Origin: Pseudomonadota bacterium
GTDB taxonomy: Bacteria > Pseudomonadota > Gammaproteobacteria > Burkholderiales > Burkholderiaceae_C
NCBI GenBank assembly: GCA_963204815.1
Contig: CAUJHQ010000122.1
Coordinates: 1-32,712 of the forward strand
Direction: 5' to 3'
Length of the DNA: 32,712 bases
Numbering within the stretch: position 1 is the stretch's first letter; each line of letters opens with the position of its first letter. A program made the position numbers and the translations under genes. The notes beneath the pieces were generated by a model, which saw only the letters and a program-made list of their open reading frames with translations, made no database searches and had not been told where the DNA came from. Below, piece after piece: positions 9,847-19,147 of this stretch.

Positions 9847-10518
9847 TCAGCGCGCGCGCAGCAGCGCGGGCAGTTCGTCGATGCGGTCGACGAGCGCGTC
9901 GGCGTCGACCGCTTCCACGGGCTCGCCGTGGTTGTAGCCGTAGCGCACCAGCACCACCGGGCAGCCGGCGGCGCGCGCCGCGGCGGCGTCGTTCGCCGAA
10001 TCGCCCACCATCAGCGTGCGCGCCGGCGCGGTGCCCAGCGCCTCGCAGGTGCGCTGCAGCGGCAGCGGGTCGGGCTTCTTGCGCTCGAAGGCGTCGCCGC
10101 CGAAGGCGTGGGCGAAGAAGGCGTCGAGCCCCTTGGCCACCAGCAGCGGGCGCGCGAACGAGCCCGGCTTGTTGGTCAGGCAGGCCAGCGGCAGGCCCAG
10201 GGCGCGCAGCGCCGCCAGGCCTTCGGCGACGCCGGGGTAGACGGCCGAGTGGCGGCCGTTGATGGCCAGGTAGTGGCGCTGGTAGGCGGCCCACGCGGCG
10301 TCGTACAGCGCGGCCGGTGCGCCGGCCTCCGCCAGCGTGCGGCGGATCAGGTGCTCGCTGCCCTTGCCGACCGTGCGCTCGATGAAGGCGCGGCCGACGG
10401 GCGCGTGGCCCAGTTCGGCGAGCGTGCGGCCGAGCGCGACCTCGAAGTCGCCGATCGTGTCGACCATCGTGCCGTCGAGGTCGACGATGACGGCGTCGAC
10501 GTCGAAGGCCGTGCTCAT
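9847..10518 (-). CDS. gph: Phosphoglycolate phosphatase (housekeeping copy)
   Basis: HAD-superfamily phosphatase of 223 residues, with nucleophile Asp13 and acid Asp15 in VDLDGTMVD, the motif II threonine in CLTNKPGSFA, the lysine of motif III in ERKKPDPLP and motif IV GDSANDAAAA. It hydrolyses 2-phosphoglycolate. In many Burkholderiales a gph gene lies by trpE, as here, so this is probably the general copy while cbbZ (24144-24815) is the operon copy. The chosen ATG (MSTAFDV) overlaps the stop of the S9 peptidase gene by four bases. An in-frame ATG at 10530 is an alternative. Confidence 0.88.
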   Translation of the reverse strand: MSTAFDVDAVIVDLDGTMVDTIGDFEVALGRTLAELGHAPVGRAFIERTVGKGSEHLIRRTLAEAGAPAALYDAAWAAYQRHYLAINGRHSAVYPGVAEGLAALRALGLPLACLTNKPGSFARPLLVAKGLDAFFAHAFGGDAFERKKPDPLPLQRTCEALGTAPARTLMVGDSANDAAAARAAGCPVVLVRYGYNHGEPVEAVDADALVDRIDELPALLRAR

Positions 10519-12491
10519 CGATCCAGCCATGCCAGCACCTCCCCGTACCACTGCGCCGAGTTGCGCGGCTTCAGCACCCAGTGGCCCTCGTCGGGGTACC
10601 AGAGCAGCCGCGCCGGCACGCCGCGCGCCTTCAGCGTGTTGTAGTAGGCCAGCCCGTTGGTGTCGGGCACGCGGTAGTCCTGCGCGCCGTGCACCACGAG
10701 CGTGGGCGTGTTCATGTTCGCCGCGAAGGCCATCGGGCTCTGCGCCAGCACGCGCGGCAGGTCGTCCCAGTAGGTGGCGCCCAGGTCCTTCGGTCGTTCG
10801 TTGAACGAGTCCGCGCTGAAGGTGGCCACACGGTCGAACACGCCCGCGTGGCACACGTAGGCCTGGTAGCGGCCCTTGGGCACATGGCCGTTCATCCAGG
10901 CGACGAGGAAGCCGCCGTAGCTGGCGCCGGCGGCCACCAGGCGCTTGCGGTCGACCCAGCGCTGCGCCAGCAGCCAGTCGGTGCCGGCCTCGACGTCTTG
11001 CAGTTCCAGCTGCCCCTGGCGGCCGGTGATGGCGTCGCGGAAGGCGGCGCCGAAGCCGCTGGAGCCGTGGAAGTTGACCTCGGCGACGACATGCCCGCGC
11101 GAGGCCAGCACGTGCACGTTCCAGCGCCAGCTCCAGCTGTCGCCGCTGGCCGTGAAAGGCCCGCCGTGCACCACCTGCATCACCGGGTGCTTCTTCTTCG
11201 CGTCGAAGCCCGGCGGGTGGTAGAGCCACATCTGCACGTCGTCGCCCAGGGCGCCCTTCACGCTGACCTCGCGCACCGCGCCCAGGCGCACGCCTGCGAG
11301 AGCCTGGTCGTTGAAGGTCTCGATGCGCCGCGGCGCCGCGCTGCCGTGACGCAGGAAGACGCGCGGCGGGTGCAGGGCGCTGTCGGCGACCAGCGCCAGC
11401 GTGTCGCCGGCGACGCCGAAGTCGCCCACCCAGCCGCCTTCGTGCAGCACGGTGGGCGCCTCGGCGCCGAGCGCCTGGCGCCACAGGTGGCGGCGGCCGC
11501 GCGCTTCGGCAGCGAAGAGCACGGCCTGGCCGTCGGCGGCCCAGCGCAGCGGCGTGTTGACGTCGCCGTCCCAGCCCGCGCCGAGCCGGCGCCAGCGGCC
11601 GGGGCCGTCGACGACGGCGAGCTGCGCGAAGGCCGTGTGGCAGCGCCCCACGTTCGCCGCCGTCACGGCGAGCGGCCCGCCGCCCGGGCGGTAGGCGGGC
11701 CCGGCGAAGTCCCATGCGGGATCGTCGGCCAGCGTCGTCACGCGCTTCGTGCGCAGGTCGATCTCGGCCAGCACGCGGCGGTTGCCGCTGCGCTGCTCGG
11801 CCGCCGGGTCGTGCACGAAGGCGATGCGACGGCCGTCCGGCCGGACGTCGAAATCTTCCGCGCCGGCGCCGTGGCGCGGCAGTTCGAGGCGCGTGCCTTC
11901 GAAGAGGTCGGTGATGCGGCCGCTCGCCAGGTCGAGCAGGTGCAGGTGCAGCACGCGGCCCATCGGCACGGCATGGTCCCAGTGGCGGTGGAAGTTCTCT
12001 GCCGTTGCGTAGCCGCTTTCCTTGCGCGCGCCGAAGGCCTGGTGGCGCTTCGCCTGCGCGGCCGCGCCCTTCGTGTCGGGCCACACCCAGGCGGCGAAGA
12101 CGACGCGCCGGCCGTCGGGCAGCCACTTGAAGCATTCGATGCCGGGCGCGAAGCGGCTGGCGCGCTGCGCCTCGCCGCCGGCGGCAGGCAGCAGGTAGAG
12201 CTGCGGGGTCGCGTCCTTCTCGCCTTCCTGCTCGCGGCGGGCGACGAAGGCGATGCGCTCGCCGGTGGGCGACCAGGCCGGCTGGCCGTCCTTCGCGCCG
12301 CCGGTGGTCAGGCGTTGCGGCGCACCGCCGCGCGTGGGCAGGCGCCAGAGCGCGGTGGCGGTGGTGTTGGCGTCGAGATCGGGCCGCGTGACCGCGCAGA
12401 CCGCGTGCGCACCGTCGGGCGACAGCGCTAGCGCGCCGATGCGGTCCAGCTTCCACAGCCGCTCGGCGTCCAGGGGGCGAGGTGGGCTCAT
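10515..12491 (-). CDS. S9-family prolyl oligopeptidase-type serine peptidase
   Basis: A 658-residue protein with an N-terminal beta-propeller built of WD/TolB-like repeats (for example AWSPTGERIAFV and FDVRPDGRRIAFV) to about residue 400. A C-terminal alpha/beta-hydrolase domain follows. The catalytic triad is visible: Ser524 in GASYGGF, Asp605 in GAQDYRVP and His637 in DEGHW. There is no signal peptide, so it should act in the cytoplasm on short peptides or acylated peptides. The ATG at 12491 is preferred over a GTG two codons upstream. It is translationally coupled to gph by an ATGA overlap. The S9C acylaminoacyl-peptidase subtype is likely but not certain. Confidence 0.88.
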   Translation of the reverse strand: MSPPRPLDAERLWKLDRIGALALSPDGAHAVCAVTRPDLDANTTATALWRLPTRGGAPQRLTTGGAKDGQPAWSPTGERIAFVARREQEGEKDATPQLYLLPAAGGEAQRASRFAPGIECFKWLPDGRRVVFAAWVWPDTKGAAAQAKRHQAFGARKESGYATAENFHRHWDHAVPMGRVLHLHLLDLASGRITDLFEGTRLELPRHGAGAEDFDVRPDGRRIAFVHDPAAEQRSGNRRVLAEIDLRTKRVTTLADDPAWDFAGPAYRPGGGPLAVTAANVGRCHTAFAQLAVVDGPGRWRRLGAGWDGDVNTPLRWAADGQAVLFAAEARGRRHLWRQALGAEAPTVLHEGGWVGDFGVAGDTLALVADSALHPPRVFLRHGSAAPRRIETFNDQALAGVRLGAVREVSVKGALGDDVQMWLYHPPGFDAKKKHPVMQVVHGGPFTASGDSWSWRWNVHVLASRGHVVAEVNFHGSSGFGAAFRDAITGRQGQLELQDVEAGTDWLLAQRWVDRKRLVAAGASYGGFLVAWMNGHVPKGRYQAYVCHAGVFDRVATFSADSFNERPKDLGATYWDDLPRVLAQSPMAFAANMNTPTLVVHGAQDYRVPDTNGLAYYNTLKARGVPARLLWYPDEGHWVLKPRNSAQWYGEVLAWLDR

Positions 12492-12531
12492 CGGCACGAG
12501 TGTGCCGGCAAACCCACCCCCGGCGGGACGA

Positions 12532-14028
12532 TCAGTCGATCTTCACGTACTCGAAGTCGCCCGGCTGGTTGTTGATGCCCATCCGCGGCGGCGCGATCCA
12601 GCTCGCGTACCGGCCCTTGTCGTGGCAGGGCTTCATCAACGATCCGATGAAGTCCATGTCGGCGTCGTTCGGCAGCCACTGGCCGGCCCCGGCCGCCCAT
12701 TCGGCTTCGCTCAGCAGGCGGCCGTCGGGGCTGATGCGGTGGCCCTTGAACTCGCCGATCTTGCGGTTGAAGCCCTTGTGCGGCTGCGTGATCTTGAAGT
12801 CGATGCCGGCCTTCTCGATGGCCTTGTTCCAGCGGTCGATGCCGCCCTGGCAGTCGGCGATGTAGTCGTCGAGCAGGCGGCTGTTGATGGAGCGCAGCGC
12901 CGGCACCTGTTCGTCGACGAAGCGGCCGTCGACGACGCGCGTGACGGTGTAGAACGCATCGGCGAGCTGGTGGTCGTCGCCCTTCAGGTTGGCTTCGTTG
13001 AAGCGGCCCTTCAGGCCGGAGCTGAAGGCCTCGGCGCCGTTGCTGCTGATCTCGCTGCCGAAGAGGTCGCGCGTCACGCTCATGTGGAAGTTGGCCTTGC
13101 GCTGCAGCAGCGGCAGGTCGACGACGCCGAGCGCGCGGATGCGTTCGGTGGCGAACGGGTCCTTGATGCCGGCCTTGTTCATCGCCGCGCAGGTGGCTTC
13201 GACCGTGCGACCGACGCCGGTCTCGCCGACGAAGAGGTGGTGCGCTTCCTCCGTCAGCATGAAGCGGCAGGAGCGCGACAGCGGGTCGAAGCCGCTTTCG
13301 GCCAGCGCGGCGAGCTGCATCTTGCCGTCGCGGTCGGTGAAGTAGGTGAACATGAAGAACGACAGCCAGTCCGGCGTGCGCTCGTTGAAGGCGCCCAGGA
13401 TGCGCGGGTTGTCCTGCTGGCCGCTGCGGCGTTCGAGCAGGGCCTGCGCTTCCTCGCGGCCGTCCTTGCCGAAGTACTTGACGAGCAGGTAGACCATCGC
13501 CCACAGGTGGCGGCCTTCCTCCACGTTGACCTGGAAGAGGTTGCGCATGTCGTACAGGCTGGGCGCGGTGGCACCCAGGTGGCGCTGCTGTTCCACCGAG
13601 GCCGGCTCGGTGTCGCCCTGCACGACGATCAGGCGGCGCAGCAGGCTGCGGTATTCGCCCGGGACTTCCTGCCACGCCGGCTCGCCCTTGTGGCGGCCGC
13701 AGGGGATGGTGCGGCCCTCGACCTTGGGCGCCAGCAGGATGCCCCAGCGGTAGTCGGGCATCTTCACGTGGCCGAACTTGGCCCAGCCGCTGGGGTCGAC
13801 GCCGACCGCCGTGCGCAGGTAGACCTCGGCGTTCTGGAAGCCTTCGGGGCCCATGTCCTTCCACCATTCGAGGTACTGCGGATGCCAGGTCTCGAGCGCG
13901 CGCAGCAGCTGCTTGTCGGACGACAGGTCGACGTTGTTCGGGATCGATTCGTCGAGCTTCACTTCGACGAAGCGCTCGCTGCGGACGGCGGCGGCGTCTT
14001 CGACCAGGGTGTCGGGGGTCTCGCTCAT
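12532..14028 (-). CDS. boxB: Benzoyl-CoA 2,3-epoxidase, oxygenase subunit
   Basis: BoxB is the diiron oxygenase that epoxidises benzoyl-CoA in the aerobic box pathway, with BoxA as reductase. The 498-residue protein has the motif-level sequence of BoxB. The likely iron ligands are Glu141 (GDTEPAS), Glu171 and His174 (VEEGRH), Asp232 (FTDRDGK), and Glu261 and His264 (TEEAHH). Each lies 21 residues later than the ligand positions I recall for Azoarcus BoxB, matching a longer N-terminus here. GAGGAG precedes the ATG. No boxA, boxC or CoA ligase gene is adjacent: the neighbours are an S9 peptidase and a sensor kinase. PaaA (phenylacetyl-CoA epoxidase) was considered, but length and motifs favour BoxB. 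Confidence 0.93.
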   Translation of the reverse strand: MSETPDTLVEDAAAVRSERFVEVKLDESIPNNVDLSSDKQLLRALETWHPQYLEWWKDMGPEGFQNAEVYLRTAVGVDPSGWAKFGHVKMPDYRWGILLAPKVEGRTIPCGRHKGEPAWQEVPGEYRSLLRRLIVVQGDTEPASVEQQRHLGATAPSLYDMRNLFQVNVEEGRHLWAMVYLLVKYFGKDGREEAQALLERRSGQQDNPRILGAFNERTPDWLSFFMFTYFTDRDGKMQLAALAESGFDPLSRSCRFMLTEEAHHLFVGETGVGRTVEATCAAMNKAGIKDPFATERIRALGVVDLPLLQRKANFHMSVTRDLFGSEISSNGAEAFSSGLKGRFNEANLKGDDHQLADAFYTVTRVVDGRFVDEQVPALRSINSRLLDDYIADCQGGIDRWNKAIEKAGIDFKITQPHKGFNRKIGEFKGHRISPDGRLLSEAEWAAGAGQWLPNDADMDFIGSLMKPCHDKGRYASWIAPPRMGINNQPGDFEYVKID

Positions 14029-14071
14029 GGGGTCTCCTCGGAAGGTGTGGGGGTCTGGAGCGGCCCGAAAT

Positions 14072-14087
14072 GAGCAATATAATGCTC
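14072..14087. promoter_or_regulatory. Operator-like palindrome upstream of boxB (proximal)
   Basis: GAGCA-ATATAA-TGCTC, five-base arms with an AT-rich six-base centre, stands out in very GC-rich surroundings. On the boxB strand the centre contains TATATT, a good -10 candidate, so a protein bound here would block the promoter. It shares its arms with the second palindrome at 14104-14121. Confidence 0.55.
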
Positions 14088-14103
14088 TATGTGCGCCGCT
14101 TCA

Positions 14104-14121
14104 TGAGCAGTATGCTGCTCA
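14104..14121. promoter_or_regulatory. Operator-like palindrome upstream of boxB (distal)
   Basis: TGAGCAG-TATG-CTGCTCA is a perfect inverted repeat with seven-base arms. It repeats the GAGCA/TGCTC arms of the palindrome at 14072-14087. The two centres are 33 bases apart, close to three helical turns, so both sites face the same side of the DNA. A MarR- or TetR-type dimeric repressor is plausible. The regulator is not encoded in this window. Confidence 0.6.
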
Positions 14122-14175
14122 AGCTGCGACGCAACTTGACCTGGATCAGAAGTTTGCTGCCACCCGGGCAGCGGC

Positions 14176-15525
14176 TCAGCGGGCCGCCAGCGGCAGCGTC
14201 ACGGTGAAGCAGGTGCCCTGCCCCGGCGTGCTCTCCACCGCCAGCGTGCCGCCGTGCTGCTCGACGATGCCGTAGCTGATCGACAGCCCCAGCCCCGTGC
14301 CCTTGCCCACCGGCTTGGTGGTGAAGAAGGGGTCGAACACGCGCGACAGGTGCTCGGGCGCGATGCCGCCGCCGTTGTCGGCGAACGCGATGTGCGCCTC
14401 GCCGCCCTGGGCCGTGAGCGTGATCGCCAGCCGCGGCGAAGGCCGGTCGGCGCAGGCGTCGGCGGCGTTCTGGATCAGGTTCATCACCACCTGCAGCAGC
14501 TGGCCGGCGCTGCCCATCACCTCCACCGGCGCGGCCGGTGGCGCCCAGTCGATCTCGAAGGCCGGCGCGGTGCCCTTGCGCACCCAGTGGATGGCGCGCT
14601 CGATCACGTCGGCCAGCGCCACGCGCACGCGCTCCTCGCGGTCGACGACCGAGAAGCGGCGCAGGCCGTTGACGATCTCGGCGGTGCGGCGCGCGCCTTC
14701 GCTCATGCCTTCGATCAGGCTCGGCAGGTCGGCCAGCAGGGCGTCGATGCGCAGCCGCTCGCGCTGCGCCTGCACGCCGGCCGGCAGCGGCGCGGCCTGC
14801 ACCGCCGCCAGGTACTGCTGCAGGCGGTCGTTGTAGCGGCGCAGCGCCTCCACGTTGCCGAGCACGAAGCTGATCGGGTTGTTCAGCTCGTGCGCCACGC
14901 CGGCCACCAGCCGCCCCAGCGAGGCCATCTTCTCGCTGTGCAGCAGCTGCTGCTGGGTGCGCTTCAAGGCTTCGTGCGTCTCGCGCAGCTGGTGGTAGGC
15001 GCGCTTGATCTCGCCCATCGGCCGGCCGACGAAGACGTGGCCGAGCGCGCGCCCCGCGGCGTCGCGCCGCAGCGAGCAGTTGAAGTCCACCGGCACGCGC
15101 TGGCCGGCGGCGTCGTGCAGCTCGATCTCGGCACTGGCAGCGCGGCGCTCGGCGCTCACCTGCGCCACCAGCGCGTCCAGCCGCGCCTGCGCCGCGGCGT
15201 CGGCCAGCAGCGCCTGCACCGGGCGGCCGCGCAGCGCCGCTTCGGGCTGGCCGACCAGCGCGCACAGCGCGGCGTTGGTCTCCTCGATCTCGCCGGCACG
15301 GTTGCAGGCCACGAGCACGTCGCTCATCGACGCCAGCAGGCCGAAGATGAAGCGCTGGCTTTGTTCCAGCGCGGCGTTCTTCTCCTCGAGCGCCACCTCG
15401 TCGGCGATCAGCTGCGAGTAGACCTCGTCCATCTTGTGGATGACGTCCAGCCAGGCCGATTCATCCACGCCCTCGGGACGCGGCGCGCTCGGGTCGACCA
15501 GCGGGGGATGACGCTCTTCAGGCAT
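14176..15525 (-). CDS. Soluble PAS-domain histidine kinase (HupT/HoxJ-like)
   Basis: A 449-residue cytoplasmic sensor kinase with no membrane segment. A helical N-terminus (to about 60) leads to a PAS domain (about 60-170, with Cys74, Cys88 and Cys150). A coiled-coil linker follows, then the H-box at His212 in GVAHELNNPISFVLGN, the N-box NLIQNAADA (349-357), the G1 box DNGGG (383-387) and the G2 box GTGLGLS (409-415). The HELNNPISFVLGN stretch with the following Arg-Tyr pair resembles HupT/HoxJ, the kinases that control hydrogenase genes. Its start overlaps the last eight bases of cbbR, so the two are translationally coupled, which points to a role in carbon-fixation control. No separate response regulator is nearby. 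The signal sensed is unknown. Confidence 0.88.
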   Translation of the reverse strand: MPEERHPPLVDPSAPRPEGVDESAWLDVIHKMDEVYSQLIADEVALEEKNAALEQSQRFIFGLLASMSDVLVACNRAGEIEETNAALCALVGQPEAALRGRPVQALLADAAAQARLDALVAQVSAERRAASAEIELHDAAGQRVPVDFNCSLRRDAAGRALGHVFVGRPMGEIKRAYHQLRETHEALKRTQQQLLHSEKMASLGRLVAGVAHELNNPISFVLGNVEALRRYNDRLQQYLAAVQAAPLPAGVQAQRERLRIDALLADLPSLIEGMSEGARRTAEIVNGLRRFSVVDREERVRVALADVIERAIHWVRKGTAPAFEIDWAPPAAPVEVMGSAGQLLQVVMNLIQNAADACADRPSPRLAITLTAQGGEAHIAFADNGGGIAPEHLSRVFDPFFTTKPVGKGTGLGLSISYGIVEQHGGTLAVESTPGQGTCFTVTLPLAAR

Positions 15526-16441
15526 TGACGCGGTTGAACATCTCGGCCAGGTGGGCCTCGCCTCGCTCCAGTATGAAGTAGCGGAACGCCTCCGCGGCCG
15601 GCGACAGCTGCCGGCCCGCCTTGGCGACGATGTTCCAGCGCCGCATCAGCGGCAGGCCCTCCACCGCCGGCGCGGCGATCAGGCCGCTCGTCCATTCGAG
15701 GCCGATCGTGTGCAGCGACAGCAGGCTCACGCCCATGCCGGCCATCACGGCCTGCTTGATCGCTTCGTTGCTGGCCATCTCCATCACGAAGTTGGGCTGG
15801 ATGCGGTGCTCGTCCAGGTACTCCTGCAGCGCCGTGCGCGTGCCCGAGCTCGGTTCGCGCACGATGAAGGGCTCGTGCGCGAGGGCGGCGGCCGGCACGC
15901 TCTCGGCCTGCGCGAAGCGGTGCTGCGGCGCCGTGACCAGCACGTGCGGGTGCATCGCGAACGGCTCGGCGCGGCTCGGGAAGTCCACCGGCGGGCGGCC
16001 CATCACACACAGGTCCACCTCGTTGGCGACCATCAGGGCCACCAGCTGCTCGCGGCTGCCGAGCTTGAGCCGCACGTCCACCGACGGGTGCTCGGCGTGA
16101 AAGCGCGCCAGCATCTGCGGCAGGAAGTACTTCGCGCTGCTGACCATGCCCAGGATCAGCCGCCCCGACTCCAGGCGCTGGAAGCGCGCCATCGCGTCCT
16201 CCGCCTCCTTCAGCGTGGCGAGCAGGCGGCGCGCGTAGACCACGAAGTACTCGCCGGCGGTCGACAGCGTCATGCGGCGGTTCGCGCGGTCGAACAGCTG
16301 CTGGCCGACCTGCGACTCGACCTCCTTGATCTGCTGCGACACGGCGGGCGGCGTGAGGTGCAGCGTCTCGGCGGCACGCAGCACGCTGTTCTGGCGGGCG
16401 ACCTCGACGAAGACGCGCAGCTGGCGGAAGGTGACGTTCAT
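15518..16441 (-). CDS. cbbR: LysR-type regulator of CO2-fixation genes
   Basis: CbbR activates the divergent cbb operon in response to metabolites such as RuBP, NADPH or PEP, depending on species. The 307-residue protein has an N-terminal winged helix-turn-helix (MNVTFRQLRVFVEVARQ, then AAETLHLTPPAVSQQIKEVE). A two-lobed effector domain follows (about 90-300), with the CbbR-like GRLILGMVSSAKYF, FHAEHP and GMGVSLLS segments. The ATG at 16441 gives the family N-terminus; a longer frame reaches 16519 but runs through the operator region. The gene is divergent from cbbL across 95 bases, the standard LysR arrangement, and is followed without a gap by the sensor kinase gene. Confidence 0.95.
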   Translation of the reverse strand: MNVTFRQLRVFVEVARQNSVLRAAETLHLTPPAVSQQIKEVESQVGQQLFDRANRRMTLSTAGEYFVVYARRLLATLKEAEDAMARFQRLESGRLILGMVSSAKYFLPQMLARFHAEHPSVDVRLKLGSREQLVALMVANEVDLCVMGRPPVDFPSRAEPFAMHPHVLVTAPQHRFAQAESVPAAALAHEPFIVREPSSGTRTALQEYLDEHRIQPNFVMEMASNEAIKQAVMAGMGVSLLSLHTIGLEWTSGLIAAPAVEGLPLMRRWNIVAKAGRQLSPAAEAFRYFILERGEAHLAEMFNRVNA

Positions 16442-16444
16442 GGT

Positions 16445-16458
16445 TAAGCCAAAGCTTA
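16445..16458. promoter_or_regulatory. Inverted repeat next to cbbR start (probable CbbR site)
   Basis: TAAGC-CAAA-GCTTA is a perfect inverted repeat ending four bases upstream of the cbbR ATG. LysR-type recognition sites normally lie in this position, so it may serve autorepression. It does not exactly fit the TNA-N7-TNA CbbR half-site rule. A second short inverted repeat, GTTC-CGAA-GAAC, lies at 16466-16477. Confidence 0.5.
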
Positions 16459-16481
16459 CCCTAACGTTCCGAAGAACTAAC

Positions 16482-18009
<1,528 letters not shown>

Positions 18010-18023
18010 AGGAGACCCGCACC

Positions 18024-18458
18024 ATGATGACCAACCCCACCGGCCGCCTGACGCAGGGCCAGTTCAGCTTCCTGCCCGACCTGACGGACGCCGAGATCGC
18101 GCTGCAGATCGAGTACGGCCTGAAGAAGGGCTACGCCTGGAGCGTCGAATACACCGACGACCCGCACCCGCGCAACACGTACTGGGAAATGTTCGGCATG
18201 CCGATGTTCGACCTGAAGGACGCGGCCGGCGTGATGATGGAACTGCAGGCCTGCCGCAAGACCTTCCCGAACCACTACATCCGCATGATGGCCTTCGACA
18301 GCACGCGCAACGTCGAGACCATCGCGATGAGCTTCATCGTCAACCGCCCCGCGAACGAGCCCGGCTTCGGTGTCGTGCGCCAGGAAACGAACGGCCGCAC
18401 GATGCGCTACACGGTGCACAGCTACGCGACCGACAAGCCCGAAGCGCAGCGGTATTGA
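18024..18458 (+). CDS. cbbS: RuBisCO small subunit, form IC
   Basis: Caps the L8S8 holoenzyme. It is 144 residues long, with the red-type pattern [52 protein letters not shown] and the C-terminal beta-hairpin extension ([18 protein letters not shown]) characteristic of form IC/ID small subunits. AGGAG lies ahead of two tandem ATG codons (18024 and 18027), and either could be used. It sits 14 bases after cbbL. Confidence 0.97.
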   Translation: MMTNPTGRLTQGQFSFLPDLTDAEIALQIEYGLKKGYAWSVEYTDDPHPRNTYWEMFGMPMFDLKDAAGVMMELQACRKTFPNHYIRMMAFDSTRNVETIAMSFIVNRPANEPGFGVVRQETNGRTMRYTVHSYATDKPEAQRY

Positions 18459-18472
18459 TCGGGGCACCGGCC

Positions 18473-19147
18473 ATGTTCCGCATCGCCCCCAGCATCCTCT
18501 CGGCCGACTTCGCCCGCCTGGGCGAGGAAGTGCGCGACGTCGTCGCCGCCGGCGCCGACTGGATCCACTTCGACGTGATGGACAACCACTACGTGCCCAA
18601 CCTGACCTTCGGGCCGATGGTCTGCCAGGCGCTGCGCAAGCACAGCACGGCGCCGATCGACGTGCACCTGATGGTGCAGCCGGTGGACGCGCTGGCGTTG
18701 GCCTTCTGCAAGGCGGGGGCGGACCTGGTGAGCTTTCATCCGGACGCGTCGGCCCACGTCGACCGTACGCTGCAGCTCATCAAGGGTGAAGGCAAGCAGG
18801 CCGGGCTGGCGTTCAACCCGGCGACGCCGCTGGACGTGCTGGAGTGGGTGATCGACAAGGTCGACCTCGTGCTCATCATGAGCGTGAACCCGGGCTTCGG
18901 CGGCCAGAGCTTCATCGACAGCGCGCTGCGCAAGGTCGAGAAGGCCCGCAGGATCATCGACGCCAGCGGGCGCGACATCCGGCTCGAGGTCGACGGCGGC
19001 ATCAAGGTCGACAACATCCGCCGCGTGGCGGACGCCGGCGCCGACACCTTCGTCGCCGGCAGCGCGATCTTCGGCCAGCCCGACTACGCCAAGGTCATCG
19101 CCGCGATGCGCGTGGCACTGGCCACCGAACTGAAGCAGGCCGCCTGA
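18473..19147 (+). CDS. cbbE: Ribulose-phosphate 3-epimerase
   Basis: Interconverts xylulose-5-phosphate and ribulose-5-phosphate, feeding phosphoribulokinase in RuBP regeneration. The 224-residue TIM barrel shows [17 protein letters not shown], the metal-binding [34 protein letters not shown] and DGGIK. The ATG at 18473 gives the usual N-terminus; an in-frame TTG at 18455 overlaps cbbS. It lies between cbbS and cbbX, where most red-type operons have cbbX directly after cbbS. Its stop shares one base with the cbbX start. Confidence 0.96.
   Translation: MFRIAPSILSADFARLGEEVRDVVAAGADWIHFDVMDNHYVPNLTFGPMVCQALRKHSTAPIDVHLMVQPVDALALAFCKAGADLVSFHPDASAHVDRTLQLIKGEGKQAGLAFNPATPLDVLEWVIDKVDLVLIMSVNPGFGGQSFIDSALRKVEKARRIIDASGRDIRLEVDGGIKVDNIRRVADAGADTFVAGSAIFGQPDYAKVIAAMRVALATELKQAA

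Noticed and set aside
12532..14028. Reading the diiron protein as PaaA or as aerobic cyclase AcsF
   Set aside because: Length, the GDTEPASVEQQRH segment and the overall motif order fit BoxB. No paa or bch genes are nearby.
14156..14172. GCTGCC-ACCCG-GGCAGC hairpin after the kinase gene as a terminator
   Set aside because: A six-pair stem without a U-run on either strand; too common in DNA of this GC content to call.
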